This document shows positions 1 to 8,387 of a DNA stretch of 64,000 nucleotides, in pieces. Positions within the stretch are counted from its first letter, which is position 1; each line of letters begins with the position of its first letter. Source of the stretch: a bacterium (lineage in GTDB: Bacteria > JACRDZ01 > JAQUKH01); NCBI GenBank assembly GCA_028719205.1, contig JAQUKH010000006.1, positions 28,854 to 92,853 of the forward strand, written 5' to 3'. Under the pieces are notes generated by a model that searched no databases, was not told the origin of the DNA, and worked only from the letters and a program-made list of their open reading frames with translations. The position numbers and the translations under genes are program-made.

Positions 1-390
1 TCTTTCAGGTTTGATCCGAGACCCGGGAAATATTATTTGCTGGAGTTAACGGATATCGGCGGCAAAGAAAAGGTTTCCCTTTTGATCGGAGCCGCGGTTA
101 AAGATTGGCTTACTTTGAAAGCCGGAGTGATCCAATCGACCGGCGGTGTAGGTTTAAATTACTATCCATTTGGCAAAGATTTCAATCTAGGGGTTTCCGC
201 GTTTGATTTTGGAAGGTTGTCTAAACCTCAGGTTAAAGTGGAAGGTTCTTATCAGTTAACTAAAAATGTCTATTTTAATGTAGGCGCGGAAGACCTTTTA
301 TTAGACAAGTCATATTACGCGGGATTAAATGTTTTTATAGAGGATAGAGATATTAAATATCTTTTAGGGCTTGTGCCGTATGTGAAATAA
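1..390 (+). CDS. MCE/MlaD-type protein, C-terminal part (5' end outside window)
   Basis: The reading frame is open from base 1, so only the last 129 residues are present and the start lies upstream of the window. The visible part begins with an arginine- and proline-rich turn followed by KYYLLEL. Alternating hydrophobic strands with Gly turns follow, typical of the beta-rich C-terminal region of long MCE/MlaD proteins of Gram-negative bacteria, which carry phospholipids between membranes. No MCE domain is visible here, so the family assignment rests on this tail alone. A stand-alone outer-membrane beta-barrel fragment is the alternative. A lipoprotein gene follows 32 bases later, probably in the same operon. 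Confidence 0.5.
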   Translation, partial: SFRFDPRPGKYYLLELTDIGGKEKVSLLIGAAVKDWLTLKAGVIQSTGGVGLNYYPFGKDFNLGVSAFDFGRLSKPQVKVEGSYQLTKNVYFNVGAEDLLLDKSYYAGLNVFIEDRDIKYLLGLVPYVK

Positions 391-422
391 GTCACAAGTA
401 AAAGTAACAAGCAAGGAAAATA

Positions 423-893
423 ATGTTATCTAAAAAAATAATATGTATATTAATATTTACCATTTTATTTGCCGGCTGCAATTTATTCGGAAGCAGTGTT
501 GATGTGGAGCTTGTTGAAATAAAAATGGGAAAAACATTCAATGACAGTACAGGGGTAATTGGTGATTTAACTGATACTTTTTACCCCACTGATGAAGAGA
601 TAGTTTTGTGGCTTTCATGGAATCGCGTCCAGGGAGAAAATAACGGTGTTATTGAATGGCATTCGCCTGACGGTAAGCTTTACCAGGAGGATGACTTTAA
701 ATTTACCGCGGCTAAAGAGACTTGGGCAACATGGCACAGGCTGCCCATCGCGAGAACGGATGCCGCAAGAACACTTGGAGACTGGATAGTATATGTATCG
801 TTAAAAGGTAAATATATGGGAAAAAAGAAATTTACGATTACGAGTACCGGAAGTGGGCCGGCAACAATTTCAAGAAAAGGCAACTTCAAATAA
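423..893 (+). CDS. Hypothetical lipoprotein
   Basis: 156 residues with a Lys-rich start, a hydrophobic stretch and a lipobox (FAGC, Cys at about residue 19), so it should be lipidated and anchored at the periplasmic face. An AAGGA-like ribosome site sits just upstream. The mature part is predicted beta-rich with several Trp residues (about residues 60-105) and reads like a compact immunoglobulin-like or lipocalin-like domain, but I do not recognise a family. It sits between the MCE-type tail and rsmI, whose start follows its stop by four bases, so the three are probably co-transcribed. Confidence 0.6.
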   Translation: MLSKKIICILIFTILFAGCNLFGSSVDVELVEIKMGKTFNDSTGVIGDLTDTFYPTDEEIVLWLSWNRVQGENNGVIEWHSPDGKLYQEDDFKFTAAKETWATWHRLPIARTDAARTLGDWIVYVSLKGKYMGKKKFTITSTGSGPATISRKGNFK

Positions 894-897
894 TAAT

Positions 898-1749
898 ATG
901 TCAGGAACACTTTATCTCGTCAGTACCCCTATTGGAAATCTGGAAGATATTACTTTACGAGCGCTCCGAATATTGAAAGAAGTGGATCTGGTCGCCGCTG
1001 AGGATACCCGCCATACGATAAAACTTTTAAATCATTATGAAATCTCTACGAATTTAACCTCATATTTTGAGCATAATAAAACTGTAAAAGGAAAATATTT
1101 AAAGGATTTGCTTCTTGAAGGTAAGAACATCGCGCTGGTCACGGACGCCGGCACCCCGGGTATTTCAGATCCAGGGGAAATGATAGTAAAAGATTGTATT
1201 TCAGCCGGGATAAAGGTAGTTCCGGTTCCCGGGCCGACCGCGCTTATCGCGTCTTTAAGTATTTCAGGCCTTTCTACGGATAGTTTTTTGTTCCGGGGAT
1301 TTCTTCCTAAAAAAACAAAAGGAATAAAAGAGGTTTTGGAAGGCTTAAAAGAAGAGAGCGCAACACTTATTTTTTACGAATCCCCTCACCGCGTAAAAGA
1401 AACGCTTAAAATAATGGCGGAAATATTCGGCAAACGGCAGGCGGTAATAGTCCGTGAACTGACCAAATTTTATGAAGAGATAAAAAGAGGGAGTCTGGAT
1501 GAATTGGCAGAAATTCCTTTTGTTCAGAAGGGAGAATTTTGTATAATGGTCGCGGGACGCGATAAAAGTCTGGACCAGAAAAAAGTTCTTACTGATGATG
1601 AATTAAAAATAGCAGTGCTGGATTTGCAAAAGGAAAAAGGCTTATCTTTGAAGGAAGCTGTCCGGGAGATCGCCCATATGAATGGTCTTTCAACGCGGGA
1701 TGTTTATCAGTTGATGATAAAATCCTCTTTCCACCCCCCAATTTTATGA
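898..1749 (+). CDS. rsmI: 16S rRNA (cytidine-1402 2'-O)-methyltransferase RsmI
   Basis: Methylates the 2'-O of C1402 in 16S rRNA with S-adenosylmethionine, tuning decoding in the P site. The product opens with GTLYLVSTPIGNLEDIT and AAEDTRHT, then VTDAGTPGISDPG and VPVPGPTALIASLS, all hallmarks of the RsmI group of tetrapyrrole methylases. At 283 residues it is of usual length. A longer frame begins at 853, but it would overlap the lipoprotein gene and adds residues not found in the family; ATG 898, four bases after the previous stop, is preferred. The glycosyltransferase start overlaps the RsmI stop (ATGA), implying translational coupling. Confidence 0.93.
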   Translation: MSGTLYLVSTPIGNLEDITLRALRILKEVDLVAAEDTRHTIKLLNHYEISTNLTSYFEHNKTVKGKYLKDLLLEGKNIALVTDAGTPGISDPGEMIVKDCISAGIKVVPVPGPTALIASLSISGLSTDSFLFRGFLPKKTKGIKEVLEGLKEESATLIFYESPHRVKETLKIMAEIFGKRQAVIVRELTKFYEEIKRGSLDELAEIPFVQKGEFCIMVAGRDKSLDQKKVLTDDELKIAVLDLQKEKGLSLKEAVREIAHMNGLSTRDVYQLMIKSSFHPPIL

Positions 1750-2558
1750 AAAAATGTTCGGTCATTACAGCAGTTTATAATTCAAATAAAACTTTACCCA
1801 GGTTTTTACTGGCCTTAGGAGGCCAGACCGAACGCGATTTTGAATTGATAATATGCGATGACGGTTCCAGTGAAGATTGTCTGCCTTTAATTAATGAATA
1901 TCAGAAGTATTTTCAGAATAAAATAAAATACGTCAGGCATGAAAGGAACGGGATAAGAAAAACTATGACGCTTAACAGGGGTGTTTTAGCGTCGGAAACG
2001 GGTTATTTATTGTTTATTGACCCTGATTGCCTCGCGGATGAAGATTGGGTAAAGATCCATCTGGAAGAGCGCGAAAAAGGCTGTTACTTGATCGGGCGCA
2101 GGGTGGGTTACAGGGAACAAATGGCGCCATATATAACTGCTGAATTTATAACAAGCAATAAATATTCAAAGGTGAATCTCTTTAATATTTATCACGCGAT
2201 GGCGGGCCATATCAAGTATATTGAACAATTCCTTAAAATAAAAAATACGCTTTTACGGAAAATCCTTCATCATAAGAAAAGCACCTACCTTATGGGTTGC
2301 AATTTTTCCTGCTGGAAAGAGGATATGTTTAAAGTGAACGGATGGGATAATGATTTTCACGGCTTGGGCAGGGAAGATGTTGAACTGGACGGCAGGTTGA
2401 AAAAAAGCGGCCTGAAACCAAAATCCGTAAAATTCCTGACCAGGGTTTTTCATATCTATCACGCCCAGCGGAAAAACGACGAGTGGGAGGACTATTATAA
2501 TAAGGCTGCCGGTAATTCGGGTTTCGAGGCGAAAAACGGATTGAGGGAGATCCTCTAA
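1746..2558 (+). CDS. Family 2 glycosyltransferase
   Basis: 270 residues. The N-terminus SVITAVYNSNKTLPRFLLAL and the ICDDGSSEDC motif are the nucleotide-sugar-binding start of GT-A family 2 enzymes. FIDPDC (about residue 95) is the DxD-like metal site. The second half, with GCNFSCWKEDMFKVNGWDNDF and GREDVELDGRL, matches the C-terminal acceptor domain of chondroitin-synthase-type or galactosyltransferase-like GT2 proteins. No transmembrane segments, so probably cytoplasmic or peripheral. The sugar and acceptor cannot be read from sequence. Start overlaps the rsmI stop by four bases. Confidence 0.85.
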   Translation: MKKCSVITAVYNSNKTLPRFLLALGGQTERDFELIICDDGSSEDCLPLINEYQKYFQNKIKYVRHERNGIRKTMTLNRGVLASETGYLLFIDPDCLADEDWVKIHLEEREKGCYLIGRRVGYREQMAPYITAEFITSNKYSKVNLFNIYHAMAGHIKYIEQFLKIKNTLLRKILHHKKSTYLMGCNFSCWKEDMFKVNGWDNDFHGLGREDVELDGRLKKSGLKPKSVKFLTRVFHIYHAQRKNDEWEDYYNKAAGNSGFEAKNGLREIL

Positions 2559-2565
2559 ATATTGC

Positions 2566-2594
2566 TTGACTCATATTATAAAAAAGAAGAGAAT
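2566..2594 (+). promoter_or_regulatory. Possible sigma-70 promoter upstream of the TIM-barrel gene
   Basis: TTGACT at 2566-2571 and a weak GAGAAT at 2589-2594 are separated by 17 bases, in an AT-rich gap of 71 bases between two genes on the same strand. The -10 box is poor, so this is only suggestive. Confidence 0.3.
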
Positions 2595-2629
2595 AATACA
2601 AATATTTATATAAATAATAAAGGAGACGT

Positions 2630-3445
2630 ATGGAGTTAGGTGTTTCAAGTATGATTTTTGAATATAATGACCTGATCGACTATCTTCCGATCATGGAAAA
2701 AGAGGGGATTTTTAATGTGGAGGTCAGGGGGTATCCGCCGCGGGTGGATTACCATAATAAAGATTATATAAAAAGATTAAAAGACGCGCTTGTGGAAAAT
2801 AATGTTAAGGTTCACTCTTATCATTTGCCGTTCAGTCCCGAAAATGGATTTGACATCAGTTTATCCGACAAAGCAAAGGCAGACCACGCGATTGAGGAGT
2901 TTAAATTGTCTTTGGATGCAATGTTATATTTAGGCGCGAAAATAGCGGTTCTTCATCCGGGAGATACGGTGGCCTCATCAGAAGAAAGAGAAGAACGTTA
3001 CAAACACAGCAGGGAAAATATAGGAAGGATACTGGAATATTGCGAGAAGAATAAAATAAAGCTCGCGGTAGAAAATATGCCTTCCGGGAAAATGGGTGAG
3101 AGGGTTAGTGATATTTATGGTCTCATATCCGGTTTTAATTCGGAATATATCGGGATTTGTTTTGATACGAGCCACGCGAATATGACATCCGGGAACGCGC
3201 CCGCTGAAATTAAAAAATGCAAAGATAAACTATTTACGATACATGTTTCCGATAATAACGGTAAAAAGGATCAGCATTATCTTCCTTATAGCGGGAATAT
3301 TGATTGGCCTTCTTTTTGGAGGGAACTGAACAATTTAAATTACAATAGCGTTTTTATGATGGAAGTTACAAGGCATTTAGAAAATTCCCGTTTTATGCTT
3401 CAAGAGGCTAAAAGGCGGTTCGAAAAGATCATTTCCGGTAAATAA
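2630..3445 (+). CDS. TIM-barrel sugar-phosphate isomerase/epimerase-like protein
   Basis: 271 residues of the AP endonuclease 2/xylose-isomerase-like TIM-barrel superfamily, which uses divalent metals to isomerise sugars or cleave phosphodiesters. Visible metal-site elements are VHSYHLPF, AVLHPGD, LAVENM with the Glu ligand, ICFDTSHAN, and a final MMEV. A strong AAAGGAG ribosome site lies upstream of ATG 2630. The substrate is unknown; within this superfamily, small stand-alone proteins include myo-inosose dehydratase-like, hydroxypyruvate isomerase-like and endonuclease IV-like members. It is followed by a clean terminator, so the transcript ends here. Confidence 0.85.
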   Translation: MELGVSSMIFEYNDLIDYLPIMEKEGIFNVEVRGYPPRVDYHNKDYIKRLKDALVENNVKVHSYHLPFSPENGFDISLSDKAKADHAIEEFKLSLDAMLYLGAKIAVLHPGDTVASSEEREERYKHSRENIGRILEYCEKNKIKLAVENMPSGKMGERVSDIYGLISGFNSEYIGICFDTSHANMTSGNAPAEIKKCKDKLFTIHVSDNNGKKDQHYLPYSGNIDWPSFWRELNNLNYNSVFMMEVTRHLENSRFMLQEAKRRFEKIISGK

Positions 3446-3480
3446 AAAAGGGAGCGAATGATCATGCGCTCCCTTTTTTA
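3444..3480. terminator. Bidirectional rho-independent terminator
   Basis: Inverted repeat GGGAGCG/CGCTCCC (3450-3456 and 3467-3473) with a 10-base loop, preceded by A6 and followed by T6, so it can terminate both the TIM-barrel gene and the convergent XRE gene. Confidence 0.9.
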
Positions 3481-3492
3481 TTAAACGATTAT

Positions 3493-3840
3493 TTACTTTT
3501 TTGAACCGTAGTCAAACATTATCTCAGCAATATTATGAATTTTATCTATGTCTGCGTCCGATTTGTCTTTTAAGAGGTAAACCAGTTTTATCATCTTCTG
3601 TTTTTTCTTTTCATCTTTTATTTTATCATCGGGTATATCTAAAAGAGTTTTTAATGATGCCCCTAAAATTGTTTCAATATTTTCCAGGATCGCAAGCGAC
3701 GGGCTCCGAAGGCCTCTTTCCAGAAGAGATATGTATTCTGTGGTTAAATTCAGGCGTTTCGCGAAATCAGTTTGTGTTAATTTTTGTTTTTCTCTCAGTG
3801 ACGATATTTTTTCACCGAGTTTTTTAGTTTTTTTATTCAT
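3493..3840 (-). CDS. XRE-family helix-turn-helix regulator
   Basis: 115 residues. Residues about 8-65 form a classic lambda-repressor/Cro HTH: ISSLREKQKLTQTDFAKRL followed by TTEYISLLERGLRSPSL. The C-terminal half is Lys-rich and helical and ends in a short tail with no recognised sensor domain. A GGGAGAGGG ribosome site precedes the start. It has its own promoter, diverging from that of the 4025 gene, so it may autoregulate or control that neighbour. It may alternatively be an orphan phage-type regulator; no phage genes are nearby. Confidence 0.88.
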   Translation of the reverse strand: MNKKTKKLGEKISSLREKQKLTQTDFAKRLNLTTEYISLLERGLRSPSLAILENIETILGASLKTLLDIPDDKIKDEKKKQKMIKLVYLLKDKSDADIDKIHNIAEIMFDYGSKK

Positions 3841-3889
3841 GATTATTCCCTCTCCCTCTTTCTGTAGTTTTAAGTTCCGGCCGCTTTAT

Positions 3890-3918
3890 ATTTTAAATAT
3901 TTTCAGCAAATGTTTCAA
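3890..3918 (-). promoter_or_regulatory. Promoter of the XRE gene
   Basis: On the minus strand TTGAAA (3918-3913), 17-base spacer, TAAAAT (3895-3890). Lies 50 bases upstream of the start codon and diverges from the promoter at 3943-3971. Confidence 0.6.
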
Positions 3919-3942
3919 CAAAAAAATTGTTTAAAAAATCAC

Positions 3943-3971
3943 TTGACAGAAAATATCTTATATAATATTAT
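3943..3971 (+). promoter_or_regulatory. Promoter of the SRPBCC-like gene
   Basis: TTGACA (3943-3948), 17-base spacer, TATTAT (3966-3971), about 50 bases before ATG 4025. A perfect -35 box with ideal spacing. It shares the divergent intergenic region with the XRE promoter, which would allow joint control. Confidence 0.7.
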
Positions 3972-4024
3972 ATCATTCTTTTTAATTTGCAAGTAAAATA
4001 TTTTAGGATAGGGGCTATAGAAAT

Positions 4025-4405
4025 ATGATAACTGCGGAAATAATAATAAATAAGCCTTTGGATATGGTTTGGAGCTTTTACACAAATCCAAAGAATTGGG
4101 GAAAATGGTGGCTGCAGGGGATTAAAAAAGTAATTCCGGGATGGGAAGAGGACGCCGTTGTTCAATGGGCCGATAATAGTGAATGCAGTGTATGGAGCAT
4201 AACCCCTAAGAAGATAGTGCAGCTAAACAGCCAATGGATGCGGACAACTTTTAAATTCAGCACGGTTAGTGAAAAAACCACGTTACAGGTAAAATTGGAC
4301 GCGAGGTGGGGGGAAGGTTTTGAAGACAGGGGTGCTGTTGAAAGGGCCGAGCTTGTAAGCGCGTTGTCAAAACTTAAGAAATGTATAGAAGAAATTGAAC
4401 CGTGA
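4025..4405 (+). CDS. SRPBCC/START-like domain protein
   Basis: 126 residues. The opening INKPLDMVWSFYTNPKNWGKWW is the typical first strand and helix of the SRPBCC (polyketide cyclase/AHSA1-like) fold that binds hydrophobic ligands. WSIT, VQLNSQWMRTTFKFS and TLQVKLDARWG supply the beta sheet, and a C-terminal helix (about 100-124) closes the fold. No signal peptide, so cytoplasmic. Ligand and role are unknown. It is a single-gene unit with a good promoter next to an XRE regulator, and ends seven bases before the convergent ABC gene. Confidence 0.7.
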   Translation: MITAEIIINKPLDMVWSFYTNPKNWGKWWLQGIKKVIPGWEEDAVVQWADNSECSVWSITPKKIVQLNSQWMRTTFKFSTVSEKTTLQVKLDARWGEGFEDRGAVERAELVSALSKLKKCIEEIEP

Positions 4406-4412
4406 ATCGTCA

Positions 4413-5813
4413 TTAGTTACTATTCACTATTTTTAAACTTCTTTCCTCTAAAACAAAACATTGATCCGCCTGGCTTATATCCGGTTTTCTGCTTGTTAAA
4501 ATAATAACAGAAGTTTCTGTTTTCTTTTGGTATTCAATAATTGACGATAGAAATATATATTTTTCTTTTACGTCTAATCCTGTTAAAATATCATCTATAA
4601 TAAGGATCTCGGGAAAAAGGACAAGCGCTGACGCGGCGGCGATCTTTCTTTTATTTGCCAAAGAGAAGTACAGCATATCCTGTTTTTTGATAAAATTATA
4701 ATTTAAAGAAAACAGGTCAAAGATCCATTCAATTCTTTTTTCCCTTTCTTTTTCAGGAATATTAAAATTTATCAGGCCGAAATTTATTTCCTGTTCGATA
4801 TTTTCTGTTAAAAATTGATTTTCCGGTTCCTGAAAGATCAAACCTATTTTTTGATTCAATAATTCTTTATTCATTTTTTTGGAGGAAAAAGACGGGAAAT
4901 TGATATCTCCCGAAACGGGTTTTATAAGGCCGGCAATAAGTTTAGCCAGGGTGCTTTTTCCTGAGCCGCAATTACCCTGTATAAAAACAAGTTCCCCTTT
5001 GGAGGCTTTTAAATTTACTTTTTCTAAAATACACCTGCTGTCGGTAAAAAAAGTCTTTTTCGTAGAATATGTCATGTCTTTAATTTCAAGAAGGATAGAG
5101 GAGCCGGAACTCTTAACCAGGTACTTCGGCCGTTCCGGCGGGACCTCCTCAGAATAGGGTTTTGAGGATAGAACTCCCCGGGAACTCAAATAAAATAACT
5201 CGTCACAGGCAGGAATAAATGTTCCATTGCTGAAATATATGACGCTCATTTCATAAGATCCACGGATCTTTTTTACTATATCCCAGAAATTATTTTCATC
5301 TTTTTCATCAAATAGAGAAGTTGGTTCATCAAAAATAATATATTTTGGTTTTAATGTAAGGAATGACGCGAGAACGGCCAGCTGTTTTTTCCCGCGGGGC
5401 AAAGAATAAACAGGAATATAACGGAATTTATCCAGCCCGGTTATCTGCAGGGATTGGTTGATCCTTTCTGATATTTCTTCTTTTGGTATGCCGAAATTTT
5501 CAGGGCCAAAAGCAGCCAGTTCTTCTAATGATGTAGTGAATAGGTTATTGTAATCGGAATTTTTGCCGACATAAGCCGGTTTTTGCCGTAAATGCCGGTT
5601 ATTTTCCGGGCTATTTATATCAATTCCATCGATTAATATTTGCCCCCCGCCGGGAGCGATTATTCCCGAGAGTATTTTCGCGAATGTCGTTTTCCCTGAA
5701 CCACTTGGGCCTATTATTGTAATAAATTTATTTTCCGGGATATTCAGGCTTATTTTATCCAGAATATTGCCGTTTTGACCAAAATTGAAAGATACCTGAT
5801 TTAGTGTTATCAT
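4413..5813 (-). CDS. Tandem ABC ATPase, EcfA/CbiO-like, partly degenerate
   Basis: 466 residues with two ABC domains. Domain 1 (about 1-225) has Walker A GPSGSGKT, a divergent signature (SLPRGKKQ) and Walker B IIFDEPT. Domain 2 (about 240-466) has GNCGSGKS, the EcfA-like Q-loop FQEPENQFLTENIEQE, a divergent signature (FSLANKRK) and IIDDIL, where Asp replaces the catalytic Glu. The H-loop His is not evident in either half. Fused two-domain forms occur in energy-coupling factor vitamin and metal transporters (YkoD type), but no EcfT or EcfS gene lies nearby, so it must work with subunits elsewhere or has another role. The ribosome site is weak. Confidence 0.8.
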   Translation of the reverse strand: MITLNQVSFNFGQNGNILDKISLNIPENKFITIIGPSGSGKTTFAKILSGIIAPGGGQILIDGIDINSPENNRHLRQKPAYVGKNSDYNNLFTTSLEELAAFGPENFGIPKEEISERINQSLQITGLDKFRYIPVYSLPRGKKQLAVLASFLTLKPKYIIFDEPTSLFDEKDENNFWDIVKKIRGSYEMSVIYFSNGTFIPACDELFYLSSRGVLSSKPYSEEVPPERPKYLVKSSGSSILLEIKDMTYSTKKTFFTDSRCILEKVNLKASKGELVFIQGNCGSGKSTLAKLIAGLIKPVSGDINFPSFSSKKMNKELLNQKIGLIFQEPENQFLTENIEQEINFGLINFNIPEKEREKRIEWIFDLFSLNYNFIKKQDMLYFSLANKRKIAAASALVLFPEILIIDDILTGLDVKEKYIFLSSIIEYQKKTETSVIILTSRKPDISQADQCFVLEERSLKIVNSN

Positions 5814-5861
5814 TCTGCCCTGGATTATAACAAATATTAGATTTAAAATTTTATATAAATG

Positions 5862-5870
5862 TGATATAAT
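5862..5870 (+). promoter_or_regulatory. Extended -10 promoter of the transketolase operon
   Basis: TG-A-TATAAT, a perfect extended -10 element, 44 bases upstream of the first transketolase gene. The -35 region (TTTAAA at 5842-5847) is weak, as is common for extended -10 promoters. Confidence 0.6.
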
Positions 5871-5913
5871 ATCTACTTTGAAATTTATACAGAAAATAGA
5901 GGTGTAAAAAGTT

Positions 5914-6774
5914 ATGAAAACAGAGACCAGCCTGACGGAAAAACAATTAAAAAAGATAGCCTGCGGTATTCGTAAAAATATAATAAAAATGTTGACTGAG
6001 TCAAAAAGCGGCCACTCGGGCGGGTCTCTTTCCGCGGTTGATATTTTAACGTCGTTATATTTTTATAAAATGAACTATAAGCCGGCTGAACCGAATTGGC
6101 CTGAACGGGATAGATTTGTTTTAAGCAAAGGGCACGCGGCGCCCGCGTTATACGCGGTATTAGCTGAGGCAGGATATTTCCCGACAGAAGAGTTAAAAAC
6201 CTTGCGTAAATTTGGTACGCGCCTGCAGGGACATCCTGACAGAAGAAAACTTCCGGGTATAGAGGCGTCAACAGGTTCTTTGGGCCAGGGGATATCTATC
6301 GCGTGCGGTATTGCTTTATGCGGTAAACATATTGATAAAAAGAATTATCGTGTTTACGCTCTACTTGGAGACGGTGAAAATCAGGAGGGTGAAGTATGGG
6401 AGGCGGCAATGTCAGCGGCTCATTATAAGCTCGATAATCTTTGCGCTGTATTGGATTATAATGGCCTGCAGATAGACGGATTTGTCAAGGATGTAATGAA
6501 TATTGACCCCATAACTGATAAATGGCGGGCGTTTGGATGGAATGTAATAGAGGCGGACGGGCATAATATTAAAGAACTTATTAAAGCGCTTGATGATGCT
6601 GAGCAAATAAAAGGCAAACCCAGCATTATCATCGCGAAAACTATAAAAGGAAAAGGTATATCCTTTATGGAAGGGAAGGTAAAATATCACGGTTTGGCGC
6701 CTACCTATGAGGAGTGCGAGAAGGGTTTGTGCGAGCTTGAGGAGTATGAGAAAAAAATAAGTGAGGAGGCATAA
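5914..6774 (+). CDS. Transketolase, N-terminal (ThDP-binding) subunit
   Basis: 286 residues covering the thiamine-diphosphate pyrophosphate-binding half of transketolase. GHSGGSLSAVDILTSLYF, LSKGHAAPALYA, STGSLGQGISIACG and LLGDGENQEGEVWEA (the GDG...N Mg/ThDP motif) are all present. Transketolase moves two-carbon ketol units in the non-oxidative pentose phosphate pathway. Many anaerobes carry it as two half-size genes, as here; the C-terminal half follows with a TAATG overlap. A GAGGTG ribosome site lies upstream. 1-deoxyxylulose-5-phosphate synthase is a relative but is a single long protein, so transketolase is preferred. Confidence 0.92.
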   Translation: MKTETSLTEKQLKKIACGIRKNIIKMLTESKSGHSGGSLSAVDILTSLYFYKMNYKPAEPNWPERDRFVLSKGHAAPALYAVLAEAGYFPTEELKTLRKFGTRLQGHPDRRKLPGIEASTGSLGQGISIACGIALCGKHIDKKNYRVYALLGDGENQEGEVWEAAMSAAHYKLDNLCAVLDYNGLQIDGFVKDVMNIDPITDKWRAFGWNVIEADGHNIKELIKALDDAEQIKGKPSIIIAKTIKGKGISFMEGKVKYHGLAPTYEECEKGLCELEEYEKKISEEA

Positions 6775-7715
6775 TGGAAGCAATAGCGACACGAGAGGCT
6801 TGTGGTTTGACTTTGGCTAAACTTGGCCGTGTGAATAAAAATATAATTGTTCTGGACGCGGATCTTTCTGAATCGACAAAATCAATAATTTTTGCCAGGG
6901 AATTCCCTGAGAGATTTTTTAACTACGGTGTGGCGGAACAGAATATGACGGCATCAGCTGTAGGGATCGCGTCATGCGGGAAAGTGGTATTCATAAATAC
7001 ATTCGCGATATTCGCGACCGGCCGTACATGGGATCAGATACGTAACGGAGTAACTGCCGGCGGTTTTAATGTTAAAATCGTGGGGAGCCATGGAGGCCTT
7101 TCCGTGGGCCCTGATGGTTTGTCTCATCAATGTATTGAGGATGTTTCGCTTATGAGGGCAATTCCTGAAATGGTTGTTATTGTCCCTTCTGACCGTATAG
7201 AAACTGAAAAAGTTATTGAGAAAGCGGCTGAATACTATGGTCCGGTTTACATAAGAACCTCCCGCGCGAAATCACCAAATGTAAATAATGAGGATTATAA
7301 ATTTGAAATAGGCAAAGGAAATATTTTACAGGATGGAAGCGATGTTACGATTATCGCGTGTGGGGTTATGGTTGAGCCGGCGCTGAACGCGGCAAAAGCG
7401 CTTATTGAAAAAAAGATCCATGCAAGGGTAATAAATATGGCATGTATCAAGCCAATCGATAAAGATATGATAATCAGAGCGGCTAAGGAAACAGGGGCAA
7501 TAGTTACAGTGGAAGATCATACGGTTATCGGAGGATTAGGAAGCGCTGTTGCTGAGGTTTTAGGCGAGGAATACCCGGTTCCTTTGAAAAGGATAGGGGT
7601 TTTGGACCGGTTTGGAGAATCCGGCGAGCCGAATGAACTTTTTAAGAAAAATGGAATGACCGCCGAAAATATAGCTGAGGAGGCTAAAAAAATAATATTA
7701 AGGAAAAATAGATAA
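6774..7715 (+). CDS. Transketolase, C-terminal (pyrimidine-binding) subunit
   Basis: 313 residues. It contains LDADLSESTKS, FNYGVAEQNMTASAVGIA (the catalytic Glu that activates ThDP), the FINTFAIFATGRTWDQIRN stretch and the GSHGGLSVGPDGLSHQ loop, then the C-terminal domain with TVEDHTVIGGLGSAVAE. It pairs with the N-terminal subunit encoded immediately upstream (start overlaps the stop by one base, with a GAGGAGG site before it) to form the active enzyme in the cytoplasm. Length and motifs are standard for split transketolases. Confidence 0.92.
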   Translation: MEAIATREACGLTLAKLGRVNKNIIVLDADLSESTKSIIFAREFPERFFNYGVAEQNMTASAVGIASCGKVVFINTFAIFATGRTWDQIRNGVTAGGFNVKIVGSHGGLSVGPDGLSHQCIEDVSLMRAIPEMVVIVPSDRIETEKVIEKAAEYYGPVYIRTSRAKSPNVNNEDYKFEIGKGNILQDGSDVTIIACGVMVEPALNAAKALIEKKIHARVINMACIKPIDKDMIIRAAKETGAIVTVEDHTVIGGLGSAVAEVLGEEYPVPLKRIGVLDRFGESGEPNELFKKNGMTAENIAEEAKKIILRKNR

Positions 7716-7724
7716 AAAGAATAT

Positions 7725-8387
7725 ATGATCCGTCTTTACCATGTTTGTAAAAAATATGATTCTTCCGGGGTTGTCTTAAATGATATTAGTTTATCGATAA
7801 AACAGGGTGAATGGATTGTTTTAAGGGGCCGTGAAAAAGCAGGAAAAACTACGCTCTTTAAACTGCTTTATGGGATGGAAGAGCCTTCAAGCGGAGAAAT
7901 GATCGTTTGCGGACAAAATATTTGCCGGATAAAAAAAGAGAAATTATATTTTTACAGGCGGCAATTGGGTATTATCCCGCAGGATGGATATTTATTAAAT
8001 GATAGAGATCTTTACTCTAATATTGATCTGGTTCTCCGGTTTTATGGTTTTTCCTCAAAGGTAAGAAAAGCGCGCGTTTATGAAGTATTGTCTATAGTCG
8101 GCCTTGAAAAGAAAATAGATATTATATCAGCCAAACTTAGTGATTTTGAGAAAAGAAAGCTGATAATCGCGAGGGCAGTAGTGAATAATCCGCGTATTAT
8201 TTTGGCCGACAGCCCTGATGCCGGGTTGAATTTATCCGAACAGGAAGAGATTTATCAGATCTTTAAACGGTTGAAAACACCCGATATGGCTATTTTATTT
8301 TCCACAAAAGAAGAAAAGTGCTTATTGCAGGGTTTAAGAGAAGTTGAATTGGCTGATGGTATGATCCGGGAAACCAAATTTGTATGA
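7725..8387 (+). CDS. ftsE: FtsE-like ABC ATPase with substituted catalytic motifs
   Basis: 220 residues, the nucleotide-binding partner of the FtsX-like permease encoded next (overlap ATGA). FtsEX transmits ATP-driven conformational change to periplasmic cell-wall hydrolases at division. Walker A is intact (G35 to T42, GREKAGKT). The signature is LSDFE instead of LSGGE (residues 138-142). Walker B ILAD is followed by Ser163 where the catalytic Glu should be. The D-loop (AGLN) departs from NLD, and the H-loop His is Lys195. It probably binds ATP but may not hydrolyse it. The IIARAVVNNP stretch still matches FtsE strongly. Alternative: another MacB/LolD-like ATPase, less likely given FtsX. Confidence 0.85.
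   Translation: MIRLYHVCKKYDSSGVVLNDISLSIKQGEWIVLRGREKAGKTTLFKLLYGMEEPSSGEMIVCGQNICRIKKEKLYFYRRQLGIIPQDGYLLNDRDLYSNIDLVLRFYGFSSKVRKARVYEVLSIVGLEKKIDIISAKLSDFEKRKLIIARAVVNNPRIILADSPDAGLNLSEQEEIYQIFKRLKTPDMAILFSTKEEKCLLQGLREVELADGMIRETKFV

Noticed and set aside
5914-7715. Split transketolase as a disrupted gene
   Set aside because: Half-size pairs with coupled translation are normal in many anaerobes; both halves are complete.
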